Source of the DNA: JAHDHW01 sp965277415
Lineage (GTDB): Bacteria > Bacteroidota > Bacteroidia > Chitinophagales > Saprospiraceae
Length of the DNA stretch: 64,000 nt
Assembly: GCA_965277415.1 (NCBI GenBank)
Contig: CBDICS010000065.1
Span: 1-64,000 of the forward strand
Reading direction: 5' to 3'
Shown here: piece by piece, positions 20,180-27,556 of the stretch
How the letters are laid out: each line of letters begins with the position of its first letter
How positions within the stretch are numbered: position 1 is the stretch's first letter
The notes under the pieces: generated by a model
What the model saw: only the letters and a program-made list of their open reading frames with translations
Told to the model about the DNA's origin: nothing
Database searches by the model: none
Program-made: the position numbers and the translations under genes

Positions 20180-21034
20180 TCAAAGACTTTCATAAGGAAT
20201 AGAAAAAGTATCTCCGTCATCAATAACACCCGATTGGATACCTTTTTTAAACCAGCGTATTCGTTGCGCTGAAGTTCCATGAGTAAAAGAATCTGGTACC
20301 ACATAACCCCGAGATTGTTTTTGAATACGATCATCTCCAATTGCATGTGCTGCATTCAAAGCTTCTTCAAGATCACCTTCCTCAAGAATATTATCCATTG
20401 CTTGAGCATGGCGCACCCAAACACCCGCAAGAAAATCAGCCTGTAATTCTAGACGAACAGACATTTTATTAAATTCTTTTTTACTAAGAATCCTACGTTG
20501 TTTATCGACAAAAGCCGTAACACCAAGTTGATTTTGTACATGATGGGCGACTTCATGGGCGACAACATAAGCCATAGCGAAATCACCAGGTGCCTTAAAA
20601 CGATGCTTCAACTCTTGATAAAAAGACAAATCAATATATACTTTATCATCACCTGGACAATAGAAAGGGCCTGTTGCTGCACTTGCGTGTCCACAAGCAG
20701 AACCTACCTGTCCAGAAAACAAAACTAAATTCGGTTCCCTGTATCTTGTACCTAATTGTTCTCTAAATAGTTTATTCCACACATCTTCCGTTTTCTTAAG
20801 TACAACAGATACAAATTGAGCTAATTCATCATCTTGTCCTCCTGTTTGAGTTTGTTGTTGAGTTGGTGCTTGCTGTTGTGCACCATTTAATATTTGTTGT
20901 GGATCTTCCCCCATCAACATAAACAATAAAGCGATAATAACAGTACCAATTCCAACACCTGCTGCTCCCCTTTTCATATTTCTACCTCTTCGGTCTTCAA
21001 TATTTTTACTGCCTTCTTTTCCTTGCCAGCGCAT
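20180..21034 (-). CDS. Neutral zinc metallopeptidase (YpfJ/KPN_02809 type), membrane anchored
   Basis: 284 residues from the ATG at 21034, which gives MRWQGKEGSKNIEDRRG, the usual start of the family; a longer frame upstream adds an unlikely segment. Residues 21-42 form one transmembrane helix, 50-66 are Gln/Thr-rich, and 68-280 form the peptidase domain with HEVAHH at 160-165 (HExxH zinc site) and LELQADFLAGVW as the downstream Glu motif. The substrate is unknown. It lies 12 bp after the Gre-like gene on the same strand, upstream of it, so a two-gene unit is likely. Confidence 0.92.
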   Translation of the reverse strand: MRWQGKEGSKNIEDRRGRNMKRGAAGVGIGTVIIALLFMLMGEDPQQILNGAQQQAPTQQQTQTGGQDDELAQFVSVVLKKTEDVWNKLFREQLGTRYREPNLVLFSGQVGSACGHASAATGPFYCPGDDKVYIDLSFYQELKHRFKAPGDFAMAYVVAHEVAHHVQNQLGVTAFVDKQRRILSKKEFNKMSVRLELQADFLAGVWVRHAQAMDNILEEGDLEEALNAAHAIGDDRIQKQSRGYVVPDSFTHGTSAQRIRWFKKGIQSGVIDDGDTFSIPYESL

Positions 21035-21265
21035 AGTTTTTAAGTTTAGGTTTAGAAAATACAATGCCATACACTTATTAAAATATATAACACATTGATA
21101 ATAATAGCTTTGTAAAACTTCATAGCAGAAGATCACTAAACTATTGGTATAAAAGTATTATATAAAGTACACTTTTAGAAATTAAGTAACACTCAAAAAT
21201 TAAATTTTCTTTTAGGTTTCGAATATACTCTAAAATCCAAAAATTAATCCCGCTACAGATTCAAT

Positions 21266-21281
21266 ACGAACAAATGTTCGT
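21266..21281. promoter_or_regulatory. Probable TetR-family operator upstream of paaA
   Basis: ACGAACAAATGTTCGT is a perfect palindrome with 6-base arms and a 4-base spacer. It lies directly upstream of the paaA promoter (-33 box begins at 21288). It differs from the paaE site only in the spacer and one arm base. Confidence 0.75.
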
Positions 21282-21287
21282 TTTTTC

Positions 21288-21318
21288 TTTGAATCATTCA
21301 TTTTTAGGCTTATTTTTG
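21288..21318 (+). promoter_or_regulatory. Predicted promoter of the paaABCD-paaGH unit
   Basis: TTTG at 21288-21291 and TATTTTTG at 21311-21318, separated by 19 bases, fit the Bacteroidota consensus exactly. The start codon of paaA follows 65 bp downstream. The operator palindrome lies just upstream of the -33 box. Confidence 0.72.
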
Positions 21319-21383
21319 TTTATATAAGTACTCTTGAAAAATAAGATCAAGTCCCCAATACACTCTAATAAATCATTTAAAAT

Positions 21384-22340
21384 ATGGCAGATATCAAAAA
21401 CCTAGAAGAAAAATTTCAAGCTACAGTCGACGCTGAGATCAAGATTGAACCTAAGGATTGGATGCCAGACGCTTATCGAAAAACACTTATTCGTCAAATT
21501 TCTCAACATGCCCATTCTGAAATTGTTGGAATGTTACCGGAGGGAAATTGGATTTCTCGCGCGCCTTCTCTCCGCAGGAAAGTAGGACTGCTTGCCAAAG
21601 TTCAGGATGAAGCCGGGCATGGCTTGTATCTATATAGTGCATGTGAAACCTTAGGCATAGAACGGGATGAGTTATTTGATCAACTCAATTCCGGAAAAGC
21701 TAAATACTCTAGTATTTTTAATTATCCTACCACTACTTGGGCAGATATCGGAGCAATTGGTTGGCTTGTGGATGGCGCAGCGATTATGAATCAAGTAATG
21801 CTTTGCAGAGCTTCTTATGGCCCATATGCACGGGCTATGGTTCGGATATGTAAAGAAGAAAGCTTTCATCAACGACAAGGATATGAGATGCTGCTTACCC
21901 TAAGCAAAGGATCCGAAGAACAAAAGGCGATGCTACAAGATGCGGTCAATCGATGGTGGTGGCCATCCTTAATGATGTTTGGACCTAATGATAAAGAATC
22001 AACCCATTCTGCTCAATCTATGAAATGGAAAATCAAACGAAAGAGTAATGATGAACTCCGCCAACAGTTTGTAGATATTAGTATAGGACAAGCAGAGATA
22101 TTAGGCGTTACCTTACCTGATCCTGACCTTAAATGGAATGAGGAGACTGGTCATTATGATTTTGGACCAATTGATTGGGAAGAGTTTTGGCAAGTTGTCA
22201 AAGGAAATGGCCCTTGCAATAAACAACGATTAGCGGCTCGTGTCAAAGCATCCGAAGAAGGGAAATGGGTTCGGGAAGCAGCAATGGCCTATGCAGCCAA
22301 ACAGCGGAAGCGAAAGGAAGGTGAAACTCAGGTAGCTTAG
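21384..22340 (+). CDS. paaA: 1,2-phenylacetyl-CoA epoxidase subunit PaaA
   Basis: 318 residues, the catalytic ferritin-like diiron subunit of the multicomponent epoxidase. Diiron ligand motifs are visible: E in HSEIVGM (about 46), DEAGH at 75-79 and KEESFH around 157-162. The family start (DWMPDAYRKTLIRQISQHAHSE) is clear. It opens a same-strand run paaA-B-C-D-G-H that ends with a MoaD-like gene and a BNR gene. Confidence 0.97.
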   Translation: MADIKNLEEKFQATVDAEIKIEPKDWMPDAYRKTLIRQISQHAHSEIVGMLPEGNWISRAPSLRRKVGLLAKVQDEAGHGLYLYSACETLGIERDELFDQLNSGKAKYSSIFNYPTTTWADIGAIGWLVDGAAIMNQVMLCRASYGPYARAMVRICKEESFHQRQGYEMLLTLSKGSEEQKAMLQDAVNRWWWPSLMMFGPNDKESTHSAQSMKWKIKRKSNDELRQQFVDISIGQAEILGVTLPDPDLKWNEETGHYDFGPIDWEEFWQVVKGNGPCNKQRLAARVKASEEGKWVREAAMAYAAKQRKRKEGETQVA

Positions 22341-22404
22341 AGCTTGTGAGAAGACCTTGGTGTTCTTAGTATAATTTTTTAAAACAGCACTAAATAATTT
22401 GGAA

Positions 22405-22686
22405 ATGAATAATTGGCCCCTTTGGGAAGTATTTGTAAGAAGTAAACAAGGATTGCATCATAAGCATGTCGGAAGTCTTCATGCGACGGATGAAAAAATG
22501 GCTATTGAAAATGCGCGCGATGTTTATACACGGCGAAATGAAGGATTAAGTATATGGGTTGTAGAATCTAAACATATCCATGCATCTAGTCCCAGTGAAA
22601 GCGAGGAACTTTACGATCCTGCAAATGATAAAGTATACCGCCATCCAACTTTTTACGATTTACCAGATGAGTTGAAGCATATTTAA
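22405..22686 (+). CDS. paaB: 1,2-phenylacetyl-CoA epoxidase subunit PaaB
   Basis: 93 residues from ATG 22405 (MNNWPLWEVFVRSKQG); a TTG two codons upstream is possible but less likely. PaaB has no metal site and is needed for assembly and activity of the PaaAC core. The motifs LWEVF, HVGSLHA, NARDVYTRR and GLSIWVV are conserved in the family. It starts 64 bp after paaA. Confidence 0.95.
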   Translation: MNNWPLWEVFVRSKQGLHHKHVGSLHATDEKMAIENARDVYTRRNEGLSIWVVESKHIHASSPSESEELYDPANDKVYRHPTFYDLPDELKHI

Positions 22687-22737
22687 GTATTGTAAATACT
22701 AAAGCGCCTAATTTCTAAATCTACAATTTTCAAATTA

Positions 22738-23490
22738 ATGAATACGCATTTACTCAACTACACTTTACAAATAGCAGACAATGCTCTAATCCTTGGTCAT
22801 CGACTAAGCGAATGGTGTGGTCATGGTCCTGTTTTGGAACAAGATATCGCATTGACTAATATAGCACTAGATCTAATAGGACAAGCAAGGAGTCTTTATC
22901 AATATACCGCTCAAATCGAAGGAAATGGCAAAACTGAAGATGATTTCGCTTATCTCCGTATAGGGACGCAATATAAAAACCTTCTTTTGGTTGAACAACC
23001 TAATGGTCACTTTGGAACGACAATCGTCAGGCAGTTTTTATTCGATGCTTATCATTTTGCTTTTTATCAGGAGTTGCTAAAGAGCAAGGATAAAACATTG
23101 GCAGCTATTGCCGAAAAATCGTTAAAAGAAGTAACCTATCATTTAAGATTTAGCTCAGAATGGATGATTCGCTTGGGAGACGGGACAGAAGAAAGTCACT
23201 TGAAAATGCAGACATCGCTAGATGATCTTTGGGTCTATACCGGAGCCTTATTTGAAGAAAGTGAAGTAGATACGGAGGCATTAAATACAGGCTTTGGGGT
23301 TGATCTTTCTATCGTAAAAAACTATTGGGATCAAAAAGTAACAGAAATCTTAAATCTTGCAACCTTAAAGAGACCAACATCAACATGGACTCAAAGAGGA
23401 GGAAAACAAGGGCGGCATTCTGAACATCTTGGTTATATTTTAGCCGAAATGCAATATTTGCAGCGGACTTATCCTGGGCAAGCATGGTAA
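22738..23490 (+). CDS. paaC: 1,2-phenylacetyl-CoA epoxidase subunit PaaC
   Basis: 250 residues. A ferritin-like helical protein that forms the structural scaffold with PaaA and lacks full diiron chemistry. The start ADNALILGHRLSEWCGHGP, then DIALTNIALDLIGQAR, and EVTYHLRFSSEWMIRLGDGTEESH are typical. It lies 51 bp after paaB in the same direction. Confidence 0.96.
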   Translation: MNTHLLNYTLQIADNALILGHRLSEWCGHGPVLEQDIALTNIALDLIGQARSLYQYTAQIEGNGKTEDDFAYLRIGTQYKNLLLVEQPNGHFGTTIVRQFLFDAYHFAFYQELLKSKDKTLAAIAEKSLKEVTYHLRFSSEWMIRLGDGTEESHLKMQTSLDDLWVYTGALFEESEVDTEALNTGFGVDLSIVKNYWDQKVTEILNLATLKRPTSTWTQRGGKQGRHSEHLGYILAEMQYLQRTYPGQAW

Positions 23491-23609
23491 TTGCTCTCGG
23501 GAAAATGACTTGTATTCGGTTTTGTGATTGCACTAAAAACTCATACAACATCGAGCTTAAGAGACTACCAATTTACTGATCCATTGAATTATAATATAAA
23601 ACCAAGTCT

Positions 23610-24098
23610 ATGACTATTTTAGATCAAGACATATGGAAAACACTTGAAAAGGTGACTGACCCAGAGATCCCTGTATTGTCTATCTTAGATCTGGGAATCG
23701 TTCGCGATATTAAAATAATAGATAATCAGATTGAGGTCATTATCACACCCACTTATTCCGGCTGTCCAGCAATGAATATGATTGAGGTTGATATTAAAGC
23801 AAGCTTACAAGACAAAGGTTTTAATAATGTAACAGTAACAACTATTCTAAGTCCGGCATGGACCACTGATTGGATGACTGATGAAGGTCGGAAAAAATTA
23901 AAAGCCTATGGCATAGCACCTCCTGTCAAAGGATCCTATGACAAAAGCCAGCTTTTTGGTGCAGAGCGAACTGTTGAATGTCCTCATTGCAATTCTAGTG
24001 ATACTTCGATGATTAGCCTTTTCGGTTCTACAGCTTGCAAGTCTTTATATAAGTGTAAAAGTTGTTTGGAGCCTTTTGATTATTTTAAGTGTCATTGA
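23610..24098 (+). CDS. paaD: Phenylacetate-CoA oxygenase assembly protein PaaD (MIP18/DUF59)
   Basis: 162 residues. N-terminal MIP18/DUF59 domain (about 8-95) with VTDPEIPVLSILDLGIVRDI and the conserved cysteine in TYSGCPAM. The C-terminus has a cysteine-rich zinc-finger-like region (VECPHCNSSDT, KCKSC, KCH). PaaD is thought to mature an iron centre of the PaaABCE system. It follows paaC after 119 bp. Confidence 0.95.
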   Translation: MTILDQDIWKTLEKVTDPEIPVLSILDLGIVRDIKIIDNQIEVIITPTYSGCPAMNMIEVDIKASLQDKGFNNVTVTTILSPAWTTDWMTDEGRKKLKAYGIAPPVKGSYDKSQLFGAERTVECPHCNSSDTSMISLFGSTACKSLYKCKSCLEPFDYFKCH

Positions 24099-24173
24099 TT
24101 AAAAAGGCTAAAGCGATACTATATCATCTCAAGCTCAAAAAAGAATTATATTTTTAGATTTAAAAAATAGCCA

Positions 24174-24950
24174 ATGAATTCTATACTTTTCGAAATAAAG
24201 GACGGTGTCGCAATAATCACCCTCAACCGACCTGAAAAATACAATAGCTTTAATCAAGAAATGACATTCGCATTTCATGAAAAACTAGATGAGTGCGCTA
24301 GAAATGAAACTATAAGAGCTGTTTATATTACTGGAGCAGGAAAAGCGTTTTGCGCTGGGCAAGATTTGGGAGAAATTATAGATCCTAATGGGCCAATTCT
24401 TTCTGACATTGTGACCAAACATTATAATCCAAGCATTGAAAGAATTCGAAACCTTGAAAAACCAGTTATCGCAGCTGTCAATGGTGTTGCCGCAGGTGCA
24501 GGTGCAAATATTGCTTTGGCTTGCGATATTGTCCTTGCTACAGAAAGTGCTTCCTTCATTCAAGCATTTAGCAAGATCGGGCTGATACCAGATAGTGCTG
24601 GGACATTTTTTCTACCTCGTTTGATTGGTATGCAAAGAGCCAGTGCTCTAATGATGCTTGGAGATAAAGTCTCCGCTCCTGAAGCAGCATCTATGGGCAT
24701 GGTTTTTAAATATTATGCAGATGATGTCTTTGTAGAAGCCTCTATGAAAATTGCGCAGAAACTTTCTAAGATGCCAACCAGAGGTTTGTGGTTAACAAAA
24801 AAACTACTCAACCAGACTTATGAAAACAACCTTAGTCAACAATTAGAACAAGAAGGTATTATTCAAACTGAAGCAGGTTCAACTTATGATTATGAAGAAG
24901 GCGTTAATGCTTTTTTAGAAAAACGCAAACCTGAATTTAAAGGCAAATAA
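24174..24950 (+). CDS. paaG: Enoyl-CoA hydratase/isomerase PaaG
   Basis: 258 residues, crotonase fold. In phenylacetate degradation, PaaG turns the ring epoxide into an oxepin-CoA. Visible family features are ITLNRPEKYNSFN at the N-terminus, the oxyanion-hole loops GAGKAFCAGQDL and VNGVAAGAGANIALACD, and SKIGLIPDSAGTFFLPR, where the conserved D takes the place of the hydratase glutamate as in PaaG. The genetic context (after paaABCD, before paaH) agrees. Confidence 0.9.
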   Translation: MNSILFEIKDGVAIITLNRPEKYNSFNQEMTFAFHEKLDECARNETIRAVYITGAGKAFCAGQDLGEIIDPNGPILSDIVTKHYNPSIERIRNLEKPVIAAVNGVAAGAGANIALACDIVLATESASFIQAFSKIGLIPDSAGTFFLPRLIGMQRASALMMLGDKVSAPEAASMGMVFKYYADDVFVEASMKIAQKLSKMPTRGLWLTKKLLNQTYENNLSQQLEQEGIIQTEAGSTYDYEEGVNAFLEKRKPEFKGK

Positions 24951-24959
24951 ATTTACCTC

Positions 24960-26147
24960 ATGAAAAAAATCGGTGTTATTGGAAGTGGTGCAATGGGCAG
25001 TGGAATTGCACAAGTAGCTGCCACAGCAGGACACGAAGTCATTCTTTTTGATAATAATCCAAAAGCTCTGGTCAAAGCATCAGAAAAACTACAAAAGATA
25101 TTAAATCGTTTGGTTGAAAAAGGGCGATTGGATGACATCACTGCCAAAGCAATATTTGGTAGAATTTATTTTGTCAATAATTTTTCTGCGTATGATGAAT
25201 GTAATTTAGTCATCGAAGCTATTGTAGAAAACTTAGACATTAAAAAAACCGTTTTTAAACAAGTCGAAGCTATCGTATCAGAAGATTGTATTCTTGCAAG
25301 CAATACTTCCTCGCTCTCCATTGCTTCAATAGCTGCCGCTTGCGAAAAATCGAATCGTGTCATTGGTATTCATTTTTTCAATCCTGCTCCATTGATGAAA
25401 CTAGTAGAGATCATCCCTGCTATTCAAACGGATACAGCTGTCTTGGAACAATCAAAAGAAATAATTGAGAACTGGGGTAAACTAACCGTTATTGCAAAAG
25501 ATACCCCTGGTTTTATTGTAAATCGGGTTGCGCGTCCTTTTTATGGAGAAGCCCTCCGAATTTATGAAGAAGGCTTAGCAGATCCCGCAACTATTGACTG
25601 GGCGATGACGGAACTTGGAGGCTTTCGGATGGGGCCATTTACCTTAATGGATTACATTGGTAATGATATCAATTATACGGTAACTGAAACCGTTTTTAAA
25701 GCCTTTTATTTTGATCCAAGGTACAAACCAGCTTTTACACAAAAACGATTATCAGAGGCCGGATATTTTGGTCGCAAAAGCGGACGTGGCTATTATAGCT
25801 ATGCTGAAGATGCCATTAAACCTGAACCTTTAAGGGACGAGGATTTGGGAAATCAGATACTATGGCGTATTTTAGTCATGTTGATTAATGAAGCTGCTGA
25901 TGCCCTTTATTTGAATATAGCAAGCCGAGATGACATTGATCTTGCCATGGCTAAAGGCGTCAATTATCCCAAGGGTTTACTCCTCTGGGCAGATGAAATA
26001 GGTATTAAAAAATGCGTAAAGACTTTGGATCGTTTATATAATGAGTATCATGAAGACCGCTATCGTTGTAGCCCATTACTTAGAAAGATGAAACGAGGGA
26101 AGCTGAGTTTTTACAAAACTTTGAAAAAACAAAATGGCAACAGTTAA
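24960..26147 (+). CDS. paaH: 3-hydroxyacyl-CoA dehydrogenase PaaH
   Basis: 395 residues. It oxidises 3-hydroxyadipyl-CoA with NAD+ in the lower phenylacetate route. Rossmann motif GSGAMGSG (8-15), the substrate/catalytic region ASNTSSLSI and GIHFFNPAPLMKLVEI, and RPFYGEALRI agree with the 3HCDH N and C domains; a second C-terminal 3HCDH-like repeat makes up the extra length. It starts 9 bp after paaG and overlaps the next gene by 14 bp, so it is translationally coupled to it. Confidence 0.92.
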   Translation: MKKIGVIGSGAMGSGIAQVAATAGHEVILFDNNPKALVKASEKLQKILNRLVEKGRLDDITAKAIFGRIYFVNNFSAYDECNLVIEAIVENLDIKKTVFKQVEAIVSEDCILASNTSSLSIASIAAACEKSNRVIGIHFFNPAPLMKLVEIIPAIQTDTAVLEQSKEIIENWGKLTVIAKDTPGFIVNRVARPFYGEALRIYEEGLADPATIDWAMTELGGFRMGPFTLMDYIGNDINYTVTETVFKAFYFDPRYKPAFTQKRLSEAGYFGRKSGRGYYSYAEDAIKPEPLRDEDLGNQILWRILVMLINEAADALYLNIASRDDIDLAMAKGVNYPKGLLLWADEIGIKKCVKTLDRLYNEYHEDRYRCSPLLRKMKRGKLSFYKTLKKQNGNS

Positions 26148-26406
26148 ATTCACATACGCACTCAAAAGATTTTATCCTGATCTAGATTCACTCGACATAG
26201 AGGCCGAAAATGTGGGAGAAGTAGTTCAATCTATAGATAAAAACTATCCAGGGATCAAAGGGTATTTGCTTGATGATCAGGGAAGTTTGAGAAAGCATGT
26301 TAACATTTTTGTTGATGGTAATTTAATTACTGATCGTACAAGACTCCTCGATAAACTTAACACTAATAGTGAAGTGTATATTATGCAAGCACTTTCCGGT
26401 GGTTGA
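26134..26406 (+). CDS. MoaD/ThiS-family small sulfur-carrier-like protein
   Basis: 90 residues, ubiquitin-like fold with the C-terminal di-glycine (MQALSGG) needed for adenylation and thiocarboxylation in MoaD and ThiS. The internal NIFVDGNLI strand is typical. The start ATG lies inside the end of paaH (14 bp overlap), so it is coupled to the phenylacetate unit. It is followed after 33 bp by a BNR-repeat gene, a pairing seen in other bacteria. Whether it serves molybdopterin or another sulfur transfer is not known; no moaE, moeB or thiG is nearby. Confidence 0.85.
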   Translation: MATVKFTYALKRFYPDLDSLDIEAENVGEVVQSIDKNYPGIKGYLLDDQGSLRKHVNIFVDGNLITDRTRLLDKLNTNSEVYIMQALSGG

Positions 26407-26439
26407 GATCGGATTCCAATATGCTAAATTCTTAATAAC

Positions 26440-27525
26440 ATGTCAAAGTCTCTCCTATTTCTCGGTACTCGTAAAGGTTTAATTATTTATAAAAGATCTC
26501 AAAATTCTTGGGATTATCACAGCACCCATTTTTTGGGAATCCCGGTTACGATGGTTTACGTAGATGAGCGAACAAATATCTGGTGGGCCTGTTTGGATCA
26601 TGGCCATTGGGGTATTAAATTACATAAGTCTATTGACAAAGGAAATAATTGGGAAGAAATTGAAGCACCGAAATATCCAGAAGGCATAGAGATTAAAGCT
26701 GACACTCCTGCATCCAATAAATATATCTGGGCATTTGCACATGGAGGAAAAGACAATCCAGAAAAACTACTCATTGGAACAATCCCCGGAGGCTTATTCT
26801 CCAGTGAAGATAATGGAAAAAGCTTCGAATTAAACAATGCCCTTTGGAATCATCCGAGTAGAAAAGATCATTGGTTTGGGGCAGGGTTTGATTATCCTGG
26901 CATTCACTCTATCCTTGTTGATCCAAGAGATAGCAATCATTTTCATGTTGGAATCAGTGTCGCTGGCGTTTTTGAAACTACTGATAATGGCCAGTCTTGG
27001 ATTCCTAGAAACAAGGGCTTACGCGCAGATTTCCTTCCTGATCCTCATGCTGAAGTCGGGCATGATCCACATTTAATGGTTGCCTGTCCAACAGATCCTG
27101 ATATTCTTTGGCAGCAAAACCACTGTGGCATTTATCGCTCCGTGGATGGAGGGAAAAACTGGGATGATGTTAGTCAAAAAGATGGACCAGCTAATTTTGG
27201 TTTTACGATAGCAGTACACGAAACAAACCCTGATCAAGCCTGGGTCATTCCCGGGATTAGTGATGTAAGTCGTACAGCTATCAATCAGGCACTCTTAGTC
27301 TCTCGTACTGATGATGGTGGGCGATCTTGGATAGAACAAAGAAAGGGTCTACCTCAAAACCACTGTTTCGATATTGTATATCGGCATAGTTTAGACATTA
27401 CTGGTGAAACACTAGCATTTGGAACAACAACTGGAAATGTTTTCCTTTCAGAAGACCTTGGAAACAATTGGTCCTGTCTTAATCATTTTTTACCGATGGT
27501 ATATGCTGTACATTTTGCAAAGTAA
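26440..27525 (+). CDS. BNR/sialidase-like beta-propeller protein
   Basis: 361 residues without a signal peptide, so cytoplasmic. It contains several BNR-type repeats of S-x-D-x-G-x-x-W form: SIDKGNNW, SEDNGKSF, TTDNGQSW, SVDGGKNW, RTDDGGRSW and SEDLGNNW. This fits a six- or seven-bladed propeller of the exo-sialidase/WD40-like class. There is no evidence for sialidase chemistry. It follows the MoaD-like gene by 33 bp and is its likely partner. Confidence 0.85.
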   Translation: MSKSLLFLGTRKGLIIYKRSQNSWDYHSTHFLGIPVTMVYVDERTNIWWACLDHGHWGIKLHKSIDKGNNWEEIEAPKYPEGIEIKADTPASNKYIWAFAHGGKDNPEKLLIGTIPGGLFSSEDNGKSFELNNALWNHPSRKDHWFGAGFDYPGIHSILVDPRDSNHFHVGISVAGVFETTDNGQSWIPRNKGLRADFLPDPHAEVGHDPHLMVACPTDPDILWQQNHCGIYRSVDGGKNWDDVSQKDGPANFGFTIAVHETNPDQAWVIPGISDVSRTAINQALLVSRTDDGGRSWIEQRKGLPQNHCFDIVYRHSLDITGETLAFGTTTGNVFLSEDLGNNWSCLNHFLPMVYAVHFAK

Positions 27526-27556
27526 TCTAAACTGTCAGTAAAAACTACAAACACCC

